Shown piece by piece: positions 29,637-38,328 of a DNA stretch of 64,000 bases. The notes beneath the pieces are model-generated. The model had not been told where the DNA came from. It saw only the letters and a program-made list of their open reading frames with translations, and searched no databases. Source of the stretch: Tabrizicola oligotrophica (GTDB lineage Bacteria; Pseudomonadota; Alphaproteobacteria; Rhodobacterales; Rhodobacteraceae); contig NZ_JAAIVJ010000001.1 in the NCBI RefSeq assembly GCF_011008935.1, forward strand, positions 186,001-250,000. Direction: 5' to 3'. A program made the translations under genes and the position numbers. Every line of letters begins with the position of its first letter. Position 1 is the stretch's first letter.

Positions 29637-31145
29637 TCAGCCAATGTCGAAGGTGACACCTTGGGCCAGCGGCAGGGTCGAGCCATAGTTCAGCGTGTTG
29701 GTCGCCCGCCGCATATAGGCCTTCCAGGCATCCGAGCCGCTTTCGCGCCCGCCGCCGGTTTCCTTCTCGCCGCCAAAGGCGCCGCCGATTTCCGCGCCGG
29801 AAGGGCCGATGTTCACATTGGCAATGCCGCAATCGCTGCCGCGCGCCGACAGGAAGGTTTCCGCCTCGCGCATGTCATTGGTGAAGATCGACGAGGACAG
29901 GCCCTGCGGAACTTCATTGTGTTTCTCAAGAGTGGCGTCGAAGTCGCTGTATTTCATCACATAAAGGATGGGCGCAAAGGTTTCGTGCAGCACCGGGCCA
30001 ATTTGGTCGAGCATCTCGACCAGCGCCGGGCGGGCATAGGCGCCGCCCATCGTCTGCACCACCTCGCCGCCATGCACCGTGCCGCCCGCGGCCCGCGCCT
30101 CGGCCAGCGCCTTCTGCATCGCGTCCAGCGCCCCCTGGTCGATCAGCGGGCCGACCAGCACGCCCTGCTCCAAGGGGTTGCCAACCTTGACAGAGGCATA
30201 GGCCGCCTTCAGCCGCGGCAGGAAGGCGTCATAGATGCTGTCATGCAGGAACAGCCGCCGCAGCGTGGTGCAGCGCTGGCCGGCGGTGCCCATCGCGGCA
30301 AAGGCCACGCCGCGCAGCGTCAGGTCAAGGCTGGCGGTGGGCGAGACGATGGCGGCATTGTTGCCGCCAAGTTCCAGAAGCGAGCGGCCGAAGCGGGCGG
30401 CGACCTTCGGCCCCACCTCGCGGCCCATCCGGGTCGAGCCGGTGGCCGACACCAGCGCCACTTTCGGGCTGTCGACCAGCGCCTCGCCCAGGGCGCGCCC
30501 GCCGATCAGCAGCCCGTTCAGCCCGGCCGGAGCCTTGCCGCCCTCGGCGTTGAACCGGGCGATGGCGCGCTCCAGCATGGCATGGGCCGCAAGCGCCGAG
30601 AGATTGGCCTTTTCCGAGGGCTTCCACACCACGGCATTGCCGCAGACGAGCGCCAGCGCGGTGTTCCACGACCAGACCGCGACCGGGAAGTTGAAGGCCG
30701 AAATCACGCCCACCACGCCCAAGGGATGCCAGGTTTCCATCATCCGGTGATCGGGGCGTTCCGAGGCAATGGTATAGCCGTAAAGCTGGCGCGACAGGCC
30801 GACGGCGAAATCGCAGATGTCGATCATCTCCTGCACTTCGCCCAGCCCTTCGGATACCACCTTGCCGACCTCGATCGACACCAGCCGGCCAAGGTCGGCC
30901 TTGTGGGCGCGCAGCTCCTCGGCCCAGAGCCGCACCAGCTCGCCGCGCTTCGGCGCCGGCACGTTGCGCCACTGCCGGAAGGCGGCCTGCGCGGCGTCGA
31001 TGGCCGCGCCGGCCTCTGCCGCGGAGTTCTCGGCAATCGCCGCCAGCCGCTCGCCGGTGATCGGCGAATGGGCGGGCAGGGCGCCCGAGGTCAGCGTGAC
31101 ACCCATCCGGGCGAGAAGGGCGGGGACTTCATTGGCAAGCGTCAT
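29637..31145 (-). CDS. amaB: Aldehyde dehydrogenase, ALDH7 type (L-aminoadipate-semialdehyde dehydrogenase-like)
   Basis: This 502-residue NAD(P)-dependent aldehyde dehydrogenase resembles the ALDH7/antiquitin-AmaB group that oxidises alpha-aminoadipate semialdehyde in lysine breakdown. Features are FNFPVAVWSWN, the catalytic glutamate in LLELGGNNA, the catalytic cysteine in GTAGQRCTTLRR, and the C-terminal GGAFGGEKETGGGRESGSDAWK region (in parts). The ATG at 31145 has GAGG 6 nt upstream; the in-frame ATG at 31157 has none. Other lysine catabolism genes are not adjacent, so the substrate is inferred. Confidence 0.85.
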   Translation of the reverse strand: MTLANEVPALLARMGVTLTSGALPAHSPITGERLAAIAENSAAEAGAAIDAAQAAFRQWRNVPAPKRGELVRLWAEELRAHKADLGRLVSIEVGKVVSEGLGEVQEMIDICDFAVGLSRQLYGYTIASERPDHRMMETWHPLGVVGVISAFNFPVAVWSWNTALALVCGNAVVWKPSEKANLSALAAHAMLERAIARFNAEGGKAPAGLNGLLIGGRALGEALVDSPKVALVSATGSTRMGREVGPKVAARFGRSLLELGGNNAAIVSPTASLDLTLRGVAFAAMGTAGQRCTTLRRLFLHDSIYDAFLPRLKAAYASVKVGNPLEQGVLVGPLIDQGALDAMQKALAEARAAGGTVHGGEVVQTMGGAYARPALVEMLDQIGPVLHETFAPILYVMKYSDFDATLEKHNEVPQGLSSSIFTNDMREAETFLSARGSDCGIANVNIGPSGAEIGGAFGGEKETGGGRESGSDAWKAYMRRATNTLNYGSTLPLAQGVTFDIG

Positions 31146-31416
31146 GGGGGGCCTCATCAGGAGTTCAGGCAGGCGGGAAAGCTGCGGTTGCCAGCAGTAA
31201 GGCCGAAGTGCGTCCGCTCACGCAAGGGGGGCGGAAAGGCCGAAAAATGGGCGAAAGCACGGGAAAACGGGCGAAGTGACGCATTATTACGGCAGAATGC
31301 CTGATAAAAGCCGCCGGAATGCTGCGGATTGACGCTGCAATCCGGCAGCCTGACGCGAGAAAGTTTCCGGGTAAGAACTTCTGCCAAACGACAAGAAAAT
31401 CTTGTCTGTCGCCGTC
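31146..31416. other. Intergenic region upstream of the ALDH7-like gene
   Basis: No gene is supported in these 271 bases. They contain the perfect palindrome at 31390-31406 and an AT-richer stretch (GTAATAATG on the minus strand near 31281-31289) that could be the -10 area of the dehydrogenase promoter. The surroundings are otherwise featureless. Confidence 0.5.
31390..31406. promoter_or_regulatory. Perfect 7-3-7 palindrome GACAAGA-AAA-TCTTGTC
   Basis: A 17-bp inverted repeat lies 10 nt beyond the stop codon of the minus-strand EamA gene and about 245 nt upstream of the ALDH7-like gene. It could be a weak terminator (the downstream minus-strand sequence is only GTTTGG) or a regulator site. 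Low GC for the region. Confidence 0.45.
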
Positions 31417-32304
31417 TCAGCGCGTGAAGATCAGCCCCAGCCCCAGAACCGCCAGCAGCCCGCCGGCAAAGCTCATCGCGGTCGGGCGCTGGCCGGTGCG
31501 CAGCCACAGCAGCGGCAGGATGATGACTGGCGAGGTGGCCGAGAGCGTGGCGATGATTCCGGTCTGGCTGCCCTGCAGCGCGTAGAGAAACAGCGTCATG
31601 CCGATGAGAAGGCCGATGATCGCGGTGGCCGCCGTCAGCGCCAGCGTCAGGCGTGAAATGGCGGCGGGTCTGGGGGGCGCGGCGGGCAGGGCGGCGACCA
31701 GCCCCATCGCCAGACCCGAAGCGCCGACGCGGAACAGCGAGGCCAGATAGGGGTCCAGCCCGCCGGTCATCAGCGGCCGGGCAATCAGGCTGCCCGCCGC
31801 CTGACCCGCTGCCGCGGCAAGGCCGAAGAGCGCGCCGATCATCAGCCCGCCCTGCAGGGTCTCCAGCCGGTGCGCATCGGCGCGCGGCCGGCCGAGAATG
31901 GCCAGCGCCACCCCCGCCGCCGTCACCGCAATGCCAAGCCCGGCCTGCACCGGCAGCCGCTCGCCCAGAAAGGCCCAGCCCATCACGGCCGCCATCGGCG
32001 CGTTCAGCGCAAAGATCGCCCCGGCGCGGCGCGGACCCAGCCGTCCGACGGCGGCAAAGTTGAAGGTGTCGCCGAGAAGGATGCCGATGATCCCCGAGGC
32101 CGACAGCACCAGAACCGAGGCCGGCTCAAGCCCCTGCCAGCCCCCGGTCGCCGTCAGGATCAGCGCCAGCAGCCCGGTGACAAAGCCCTGCCGGATCAGG
32201 TTGAACCAGAACGGCCCCAAGGCCCGCACCGCATCGGCGGCCATCAGCCCGGTGGTCGCCCAACAGGTCGCGGTGCCAAGGGCGGCAAGTTCGTGCAGCG
32301 GCAT
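31417..32304 (-). CDS. EamA/DMT-family transporter
   Basis: This 295-residue inner-membrane protein has about ten transmembrane helices arranged as two EamA repeats. Visible features are the start of repeat 1 (ELAALGTATCWATTGLMAADA), the LGERLPVQAGLGIAVTAAGVALAI segment at the end of repeat 1, and the matching LLPLLWLRTGQRPTAMSFAGGLLAVLGL segment in repeat 2 (quoted in parts). GGAGAGG lies 2 nt before the ATG at 32304. Relatives export amino acids or metabolites; the substrate is unknown. Confidence 0.85.
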   Translation of the reverse strand: MPLHELAALGTATCWATTGLMAADAVRALGPFWFNLIRQGFVTGLLALILTATGGWQGLEPASVLVLSASGIIGILLGDTFNFAAVGRLGPRRAGAIFALNAPMAAVMGWAFLGERLPVQAGLGIAVTAAGVALAILGRPRADAHRLETLQGGLMIGALFGLAAAAGQAAGSLIARPLMTGGLDPYLASLFRVGASGLAMGLVAALPAAPPRPAAISRLTLALTAATAIIGLLIGMTLFLYALQGSQTGIIATLSATSPVIILPLLWLRTGQRPTAMSFAGGLLAVLGLGLIFTR

Positions 32305-32429
32305 GGCCTCTCCTCTCGGCTGACGGCGCGGAGGCAATCCTTAGCGCGCCCCGCGCCGGCCCGAAAGCCTGCCGGTTGCCTTTTGCTGCAATCGGGTGCC
32401 CAATCGGGGGGCGTGAACAGGAGGATTCC

Positions 32430-32855
32430 ATGATCGAGAAATACAGCACCGCCCTCTGGACCGGCACCCTGAAGGAGGGCAGCGGCAAGGTCAGCAGCCA
32501 GAGCCGCGTTCTGACCGACACGCCCTATACCTTCGCCACAAGGTTCGAGAACGGCAAGGGCTGCAACCCCGAAGAGCTGGTGGCCGCCGCGCATTCCAGT
32601 TGCTACGCGATGTTTCTGTCGGCGCTGATGTCGGGGGCGGGGATCGTGCCGGAAACCGTCGAGGCGCGCTCGACGGTCAAGCTTGATGCGACGACCGAAG
32701 GCGGCCCGACGGTAAAGGCCGCGCATCTGGATGTGAAGGTGAAGGCGCCGGCCGAGGCCGATGCGATCCGCGACTTTGCCGAAAAGGCCAAGGCTGGCTG
32801 CCCGATCTCCAAGCTCCTGAAGGCCGAGATCACGCTGGCGCTGACAGTGCTCTGA
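32430..32855 (+). CDS. osmC: OsmC family peroxiredoxin
   Basis: This 141-residue protein of the OsmC/Ohr superfamily is closest to the OsmC branch, which reduces organic hydroperoxides with cysteine chemistry. The two catalytic cysteines are C58 (AHSSCYAMFL) and C124 (AKAGCPISK). The N-terminus (ALWTGTLKEGSGKVSSQSRV) and NPEELVAAAHSS match OsmC. The ribosome site is AGGAGGATTCC before ATG 32430. It is divergent from the EamA exporter. Confidence 0.92.
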   Translation: MIEKYSTALWTGTLKEGSGKVSSQSRVLTDTPYTFATRFENGKGCNPEELVAAAHSSCYAMFLSALMSGAGIVPETVEARSTVKLDATTEGGPTVKAAHLDVKVKAPAEADAIRDFAEKAKAGCPISKLLKAEITLALTVL

Positions 32856-32862
32856 CCGTGCC

Positions 32863-32886
32863 GGGCCGGCCGCCGAGGGCCGGCCC
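32863..32886. terminator. GC-rich hairpin between osmC and prfC
   Basis: GGGCCGGC (32863-32870) pairs with GCCGGCCC (32879-32886). The genes converge here. There is no T run, so it is a weak terminator candidate. Confidence 0.45.
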
Positions 32887-32897
32887 GCGCACTTGCC

Positions 32898-34508
32898 TCA
32901 GACCATCATTTCCTTGGTCGCGGTCAGCTTGAGCTTGGGGTAATCGCGCTCGATCCGGTCGATGTCCCATTTCAGCCGGGTCAGGAAAACCGTGTCGCCG
33001 TCATTGTCGAGCGCGATATGGCCCTTGTTGACGTTGATCATCTTGTCCATCTCGTCCTTGGCCCCGGCCACCCAGCGCGCCGAGGTGAAGTTCGACGGCT
33101 CGAACCGCACCGGCAGGGAATATTCCTGCTCGATCCGGCTGGCCAGCACTTCGAACTGCAACTGCCCGACCACGCCGACGATGAAGCCCGAGCCGATCAT
33201 CGGCTTGAACACCTTGGCCGCGCCTTCCTCGGCAAACTGCATCAGCGCCTTTTCCAGATGCTTGGCCTTCATCGGATCGAGCGCCCGCACGCCGGACAAG
33301 AGTTCCGGCGCGAAAGACGGAATGCCCGTGAAATGCAGCATCTCGCCTTCGGTCAGCGCATCGCCAATCCGCAATTGCCCGTGGTTCGGAATGCCGATGA
33401 TGTCGCCCGCCCAGGCCTCTTCGGCCAGCTCGCGGTCGGCGGCAAGGAACATCACCGGGTTGGTGATGGCCATGGGTTTCTTGGACCGCACATGGATCAG
33501 CTTCATGCCGCGTTCGAAATGCCCCGAGGCAAGGCGGACAAAGGCCACCCGGTCGCGGTGCTTGGCGTCCATATTGGCCTGCACCTTGAAGACGAAACCG
33601 GCAACCGCCTTTTCATCCGCCGAAATCTGCCGCTCGGCGGCTTTCTGCGGCTGCGGCTGGGGGCCGTATTCGCCCATGCCGTCCATCAGCTCCTTGACCC
33701 CGAACGAGTTGATCGCCGAGCCGAACCAGATCGGCGTCAGGTGGCCTTCAAGGAAGGCCTGACGGTTGAAGGCCGGCAGAAGTTCCCGCGCCATTTCAAT
33801 CTCTTCGCGGAACTTCTGCAACAGGTCGGCAGGGACGTGATCGGCCAGATTCGGGTCATCCAGCCCGGAAATCTTGATCGATTCCGCCACCTTGTTGCGG
33901 TCGGCGCGGTCCATGATCTCCAGCCGGTCATGCAACAGGTCATAGGCGCCGATGAAGTCGCGCCCGACGCCGATGGGCCAGCTGGCCGGGGTGACGTCAA
34001 TCGCCAGATTTTCCTGAATCTCGTCGATGATCTCGAACGTGTCGCGGCTTTCGCGGTCCATCTTGTTGCAGAAGGTCAGGATCGGCAGGTCGCGCAAGCG
34101 GCAGACCTCGAACAGTTTCTGCGTCTGGCTTTCCACGCCCTTCGCCCCGTCGATCACCATGATCGCGGCGTCGACGGCGGTCAGCGTGCGGTAGGTGTCC
34201 TCGGAGAAATCGCTGTGGCCGGGGGTGTCAACCAGATTGAAGCGATACTGCCGATAGTCGAAGGACATCGCCGAGGCCGAAACCGAAATCCCCCGGTCGG
34301 CTTCGATCTTCATGAAGTCCGACCGCGTACGCCGTGCCTCGCCCTTGGCGCGCACCTGACCCGCCATCTGGATCGCGCCGCCGAACAAGAGGAACTTTTC
34401 GGTCAGCGTGGTCTTGCCGGCGTCGGGGTGCGAGATGATCGCAAAGGTCCGGCGCCTGCGAATTTCAGGACTGGCGATTTCGGGCGGGAGGGTCGGCATG
34501 TTGGTCAT
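32898..34508 (-). CDS. prfC: Peptide chain release factor 3
   Basis: This 536-residue GTPase recycles class I release factors from the ribosome. GTPase motifs are G1 SHPDAGKTTL, G3 DTPGHSDFSEDTY (switch II) and G4 FCNKMDRE. Later comes an EF-Tu-like domain II and a C-terminal domain containing VGVVGQLQFEVL. The start used is ATG 34508 (MTNMPTLP); the second ATG at 34499 is equally possible, as neither has a clear ribosome site. An in-frame extension to 34658 reads like non-coding sequence and is rejected. Confidence 0.95.
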   Translation of the reverse strand: MTNMPTLPPEIASPEIRRRRTFAIISHPDAGKTTLTEKFLLFGGAIQMAGQVRAKGEARRTRSDFMKIEADRGISVSASAMSFDYRQYRFNLVDTPGHSDFSEDTYRTLTAVDAAIMVIDGAKGVESQTQKLFEVCRLRDLPILTFCNKMDRESRDTFEIIDEIQENLAIDVTPASWPIGVGRDFIGAYDLLHDRLEIMDRADRNKVAESIKISGLDDPNLADHVPADLLQKFREEIEMARELLPAFNRQAFLEGHLTPIWFGSAINSFGVKELMDGMGEYGPQPQPQKAAERQISADEKAVAGFVFKVQANMDAKHRDRVAFVRLASGHFERGMKLIHVRSKKPMAITNPVMFLAADRELAEEAWAGDIIGIPNHGQLRIGDALTEGEMLHFTGIPSFAPELLSGVRALDPMKAKHLEKALMQFAEEGAAKVFKPMIGSGFIVGVVGQLQFEVLASRIEQEYSLPVRFEPSNFTSARWVAGAKDEMDKMINVNKGHIALDNDGDTVFLTRLKWDIDRIERDYPKLKLTATKEMMV

Positions 34509-34578
34509 GGGCCGGGGCTTTAGCCGAAAGGCCGGGCTTCGTCCATTGGCAACCGCAGGGGGGGCAGGGGCGCGCGGC

Positions 34579-35652
34579 TTACCGGCGGCGGCGTTCGGTC
34601 CGGAACAGGGTTTCGGGGCCGATTTCGTCAAGAAACTGCCGCCCGGCCTCGGTGCCAAAGTGCTGGACCTGGCTCAGCCCCGGAAACCGCGCCTTCACAT
34701 CGACCGACAATTCGGCTGGCAGCCGGTTCACCGTGGCGTCGTTCACCATCAGGCTTTCGGCCGGCACGCCTTCGGCATAGATGATCTCGTGGCGGTCAAA
34801 GACGAGGCTGAGATAGTCGACAAAGCCGCCCTCGCGCAGGAACACCCGCTCGCCGTCGACCAGATGCATGGCCTGCACCAGCAACTCCGAAGTCGGCAGG
34901 CCCGCCTTGCGTTCGCGCTGGTAGAGGAACATCCGGTGATGTTGGCTGACGATCAGGTCGCCGGCATTGCCAAGGCTGCCCGAGGTGATGACCACCGGGG
35001 CAAAGGGGCCGACCGCCTTCAGCGTCGCCCGCCCGATCCAGCGGATCGGCTGGCCGCCATGGTCGCGCGTCAGCACCCGGTCACCGGGGCGCAGGTCCTC
35101 GATCGGCTTCTGGGCGCCGGTGGCCAGCGTGATCATCGTGCCGCGCGCGAAGGAGATGCAGAGCAGGTCGGAAAGCCCGCTGTCCTCGGGCGCCTCCTCG
35201 ACCCGCAACAGCGTGTATTCGGTCGCGGCCGCCATCGGCGACAGCGGCAGGGCAAAGCGGCCACCATCGGGCAGCGCGAGCAGCAAAAGCTCCACCCGGT
35301 CGCCTTCCTCGCCCATCAGCGCATAGCGCGCCTCCAGCCGGATCGCGTCGCCCGGTTGGCCCACCGCCGAGCCCGCGCCGACCCGCTGGCCCGCGCCCTG
35401 CGCACGTGTCACCACGAGCCGCTGTGGCAGGTGGTCATCTTCCAGGCAATAGATGTCGCCAGGGCAGACTTCGGCCGGCCCCATCAGCCCGTCGCCCTGA
35501 TTGGCCCCGTGGCTGACGTAGATGTCCTCTGCGGCCAGCACCTGACAGGCGTGCCCGGGAAGGATTGCGCCGGGAAGGGGCGGGCCGGGAAGCGGGCGGC
35601 AATCGTCTGGCGTCATATCGGGCGCGGCCTTTGAAAAATCGGGCTGAGCCAT
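34579..35652 (-). CDS. Hint domain-containing protein
   Basis: This 357-residue protein has a Hint (hedgehog/intein) domain of the type often seen in Rhodobacteraceae, at about residues 163-305: ISFARGTMITLATG, PIEDLRPGDRVLTRDHGGQPIRWIG (in parts), SQHHRMF and DRHEIIYAEGVPAESL. The N-terminal 150 residues contain a short Cys-bearing region (about 36-70, including VLAAEDIYVSHGANQGDG). At the place of the nucleophilic cysteine I read Ser167 (CISF rather than CF). Whether it self-processes is unknown. Divergent from the SDR gene. Confidence 0.75.
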   Translation of the reverse strand: MAQPDFSKAAPDMTPDDCRPLPGPPLPGAILPGHACQVLAAEDIYVSHGANQGDGLMGPAEVCPGDIYCLEDDHLPQRLVVTRAQGAGQRVGAGSAVGQPGDAIRLEARYALMGEEGDRVELLLLALPDGGRFALPLSPMAAATEYTLLRVEEAPEDSGLSDLLCISFARGTMITLATGAQKPIEDLRPGDRVLTRDHGGQPIRWIGRATLKAVGPFAPVVITSGSLGNAGDLIVSQHHRMFLYQRERKAGLPTSELLVQAMHLVDGERVFLREGGFVDYLSLVFDRHEIIYAEGVPAESLMVNDATVNRLPAELSVDVKARFPGLSQVQHFGTEAGRQFLDEIGPETLFRTERRRR

Positions 35653-35761
35653 AGGCCAGGGCGGACCATGGCTCAAGCCGGGATTGATGCGTGATGCCAT
35701 GGTATTGCGGCGGATTTTTGGCCTGTTAAGCTTGGCGGGGAAACAACGGGAGATCCGGGCG

Positions 35762-36538
35762 ATGGACTTGGGCATTCGCGGCAAGCGGGCATTGGTGACG
35801 GCGGCCTCCAAGGGGTTGGGGCGGGGCTGCGCCGAGGCACTGGCCGAGGCGGGCTGCGATCTGGTGCTGAACGCCCGCGGCGCCGAGGCGCTGGAGGCCA
35901 CTGCCGCCGCGCTCCGCGCCGCCCATGGCGTGCAGGTGGTCACGGTTGCGGGCGACATCACCACCGAGGCGGGACGGGCGGCGGTGCTGGCCCATGGCCC
36001 CTTCGACATTCTGGTGACCAATGCCGGTGGTCCGCCGCCGGGCCTGTGGAGCGACTGGAGCCGCGACGATTTCATCAAGGCGATCGACGCCAACATGCTG
36101 ACGCCGATCGCGCTGATGCAGGCCTGCCTGCCCGGCATGATCGAGCGCGGCTGGGGCCGGGTGGTCAACATCACCTCGCAATCGGTGAAATCGCCGATCC
36201 CGCAGCTTGGCCTGTCGAACGCCGCCCGCGCCGGGCTCACCGGCTTTGTCGGCGGCACTGCGCGGCAGGTGGCCCCGCATGGCGTGACGATCAACAACCT
36301 TCTGCCCGGCATCCATGACACCGACCGCGCCACCGCGCTGGATGGCGGTGTGGTCAAGGCGCGCGGCATCACGATGGACGCGGCCCGGGCCGAGCGCATG
36401 GCCTCGATCCCGGCGCGGCGCTATGGCACCGCCGCCGAGTTTGGCGCCGCCTGCGCCTTCTTGTGCAGCCAGCACGCCGGATTCATCGTCGGGCAGAACC
36501 TCCTTCTCGACGGCGGGGCGCTGAATTCAACGTTGTGA
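35762..36538 (+). CDS. Short-chain dehydrogenase family protein lacking the YxxxK motif
   Basis: This 258-residue Rossmann-fold protein has the coenzyme motif ALVTAASKGLGRGCAEAL, then LVTNAGG and a C-terminal GQNLLLDGG. The catalytic serine region (NITSQSVKSPIP) is present, but at the Tyr-x-x-x-Lys position it reads LSNAARAG. That resembles an SDR subgroup with a degenerate active site (BKR-like). The ATG at 35762 is preceded by GGGAG; upstream in-frame ATGs would read through the intergenic region. The reaction is unknown. Confidence 0.82.
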   Translation: MDLGIRGKRALVTAASKGLGRGCAEALAEAGCDLVLNARGAEALEATAAALRAAHGVQVVTVAGDITTEAGRAAVLAHGPFDILVTNAGGPPPGLWSDWSRDDFIKAIDANMLTPIALMQACLPGMIERGWGRVVNITSQSVKSPIPQLGLSNAARAGLTGFVGGTARQVAPHGVTINNLLPGIHDTDRATALDGGVVKARGITMDAARAERMASIPARRYGTAAEFGAACAFLCSQHAGFIVGQNLLLDGGALNSTL

Positions 36539-36619
36539 GCCCGGTCTTGCCGCACGGGGGCGGGGCTGCTAGGTATCGCCCGCAACAAAACCCGAATAAA
36601 TCACTCGGATACCCCGCGC

Positions 36620-37699
36620 GTGACCTCTCCGACCCGTCTGACCGTTGATGCCCTGAGCCGCGCCTTTGGCGGGCGGCAGGTGGTGGCGGATGTCTCGCTG
36701 TCGATCGAGGCGGGCGAGGTGATGTGCCTGCTCGGGCCTTCGGGTTGCGGCAAATCCACCACCTTGCGGATGATCGCCGGGGTGGAGCGCCCCGATCAGG
36801 GCCAGATCCGCATCGACGGGGTGCCGGTCTTTGGCGCCGGCCCGACCCTGCCGCCCGAGGCGCGCGGCGTCGGGTTGATGTTTCAGGACTTCGCGCTGTT
36901 TCCGCATCTGACGGTGGCGGGCAACGTGGCTTTCGGGTTGAAGGGCGACAGCGCGGCCAAGACGCGGCGGGTGGGCGAGCTTCTGGAGAAGGTCAACCTT
37001 TGCGGTTTTGCCCAGAAGCACCCGCATGAATTGTCCGGCGGCGAACAGCAGCGCGTGGCACTGGCCCGGGCGCTTGCGCCGCGGCCGCGGGTGATGCTGA
37101 TGGACGAGCCGTTTTCCGGCCTCGACAACCGGCTGCGCGACGGGGTGCGGGATGCGACGCTGGCGCTTCTGAAGGAAGAGGGCGCGGCGGTGCTTCTGGT
37201 CACGCATGAGCCGGACGAGGCGATGCGGATGGCCGACGAGATCGCCCTGATGCGCGCGGGCGAGATCGTGCAGCGCGGGGCGCCCTACAACATCTACAAC
37301 GCGCCGGTGGACCGGGCGGCGGCGGCCTTTTTCAGCGATATCAACGTGATCCGGGGGGTGTCAAAAGGCGCCCTGACTGCGACGCCGTTCGGCGACTTCC
37401 TGACGCCCGGCCATGCCGACGGCACGCCTGTCGACATCATCATCCGCCCGCAACACCTGAAGATCGACTTCGACCGCGCCGGGCGCGGCCCGAACCCGAC
37501 GGTGCAGGACGGCACCCCGGCGCGCGGCACCGTGGCGCGGGCGCGCTTTCTTGGCCGCGAAAGCCTTGTCGATTTCGCCATGGCGGATGGCGGGCTGGTG
37601 CTGACGGCTTCGGTCCCCGGCGTGTTCCTGCCGAAACCCGGCACGGCGCTCTGGCTGATGATCCGCCGCGACCGCTGTTTCGTGTTTCCCGCGGCGTGA
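36620..37699 (+). CDS. ABC transporter ATP-binding protein (FbpC-like)
   Basis: This 359-residue ATPase subunit of an importer starts with GTG at 36620. Walker A is GPSGCGKST, signature LSGGEQQR, Walker B RVMLMDEPF, and H-loop LVTHEPDEA. After about residue 240 comes a TOBE-like regulatory domain. It resembles the ferric-iron/polyamine-type ATPases. No permease or binding-protein gene is next to it, so the partner must lie elsewhere. The gene ends 2 nt from the convergent regulator gene. Confidence 0.88.
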   Translation: MTSPTRLTVDALSRAFGGRQVVADVSLSIEAGEVMCLLGPSGCGKSTTLRMIAGVERPDQGQIRIDGVPVFGAGPTLPPEARGVGLMFQDFALFPHLTVAGNVAFGLKGDSAAKTRRVGELLEKVNLCGFAQKHPHELSGGEQQRVALARALAPRPRVMLMDEPFSGLDNRLRDGVRDATLALLKEEGAAVLLVTHEPDEAMRMADEIALMRAGEIVQRGAPYNIYNAPVDRAAAAFFSDINVIRGVSKGALTATPFGDFLTPGHADGTPVDIIIRPQHLKIDFDRAGRGPNPTVQDGTPARGTVARARFLGRESLVDFAMADGGLVLTASVPGVFLPKPGTALWLMIRRDRCFVFPAA

Positions 37700-37701
37700 C
37701 C

Positions 37702-38313
37702 TCAGGCGGGATCGACCGCCAGGATCCGGTCCAGCCCGATCCGGCGCTCCGCCCGGTCCGCGCCGGCCAGCGCCACAAGCACGCGTTGACCGTCTGCCTG
37801 CACCAGCCCGACCGGCAAGACCAGTTCGCGGCGCGGCTGGTCGTGGCTGTCAAGTGCCGTCACCAGCCGCCATTCGGCCTTGGCCATGGCCGCGCGCAAG
37901 TCGGGCAAAAGCGCCTCGGCCGGGCGGGAGGCGGCGCGGGTGAAGGCGAAAAGGTCATCCTCGTCAGGGCTTTGCGGGGCAGGGGCCACGGCCCCGATCT
38001 TGGCGGCAAGGCTGCGCGCGGCGCGCGACAGCAGCTCGTCCGCACCGCCTGCCACCTGCCGCAACCCGGCGCGCAACGCCTCCATTTCGGCCGCCGTCAG
38101 CATCAGGGGCGGCAGCGTGGTCGGCACGCGCAGCACGTAACCCACGCCGCGCTCGCCTTCGATCGGCATGCCGCTGGCGATCAGCGTGGCCATGTCGCGC
38201 CAGATCGTGCGCACCGAGACGCCGCCCATGGCCTCGGCCAGATCGGCGGCGCGGTGCAACCGCCCGTCGCGCAGGACCTGCACAAGTTCGAACAGGCGGT
38301 CGGTGCGGTGCAT
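37702..38313 (-). CDS. YafY-like transcriptional regulator (HTH plus WYL-like domain)
   Basis: This 203-residue regulator has an N-terminal HTH_11 domain (DRLFELVQVLRDGRLHRAADLAEAMGGVSVRTIWRDMATL in parts, about residues 4-44). The C-terminal portion (about 140-203) is like a shortened WYL sensor domain: EWRLVTALDSHDQPRRELVLP. It is a little shorter than the usual YafY proteins of about 225-240 residues. A perfect palindrome 16 nt upstream of its start codon is a likely autoregulatory operator. The ligand is unknown. Confidence 0.82.
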   Translation of the reverse strand: MHRTDRLFELVQVLRDGRLHRAADLAEAMGGVSVRTIWRDMATLIASGMPIEGERGVGYVLRVPTTLPPLMLTAAEMEALRAGLRQVAGGADELLSRAARSLAAKIGAVAPAPQSPDEDDLFAFTRAASRPAEALLPDLRAAMAKAEWRLVTALDSHDQPRRELVLPVGLVQADGQRVLVALAGADRAERRIGLDRILAVDPA

Positions 38314-38328
38314 GGTTCCCCCGTGTTG

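Noticed and set aside
34509-34658. N-terminal extension of release factor 3
   Set aside because: The extra 50 residues are Pro/Ala/Arg-rich with no family match. The usual N-terminus begins at 34508 or 34499.
35653-36399. Minus-strand extension of the Hint protein upstream of 35652
   Set aside because: It overlaps the SDR gene in antisense; the ATG at 35652 starts a sensible N-terminus.
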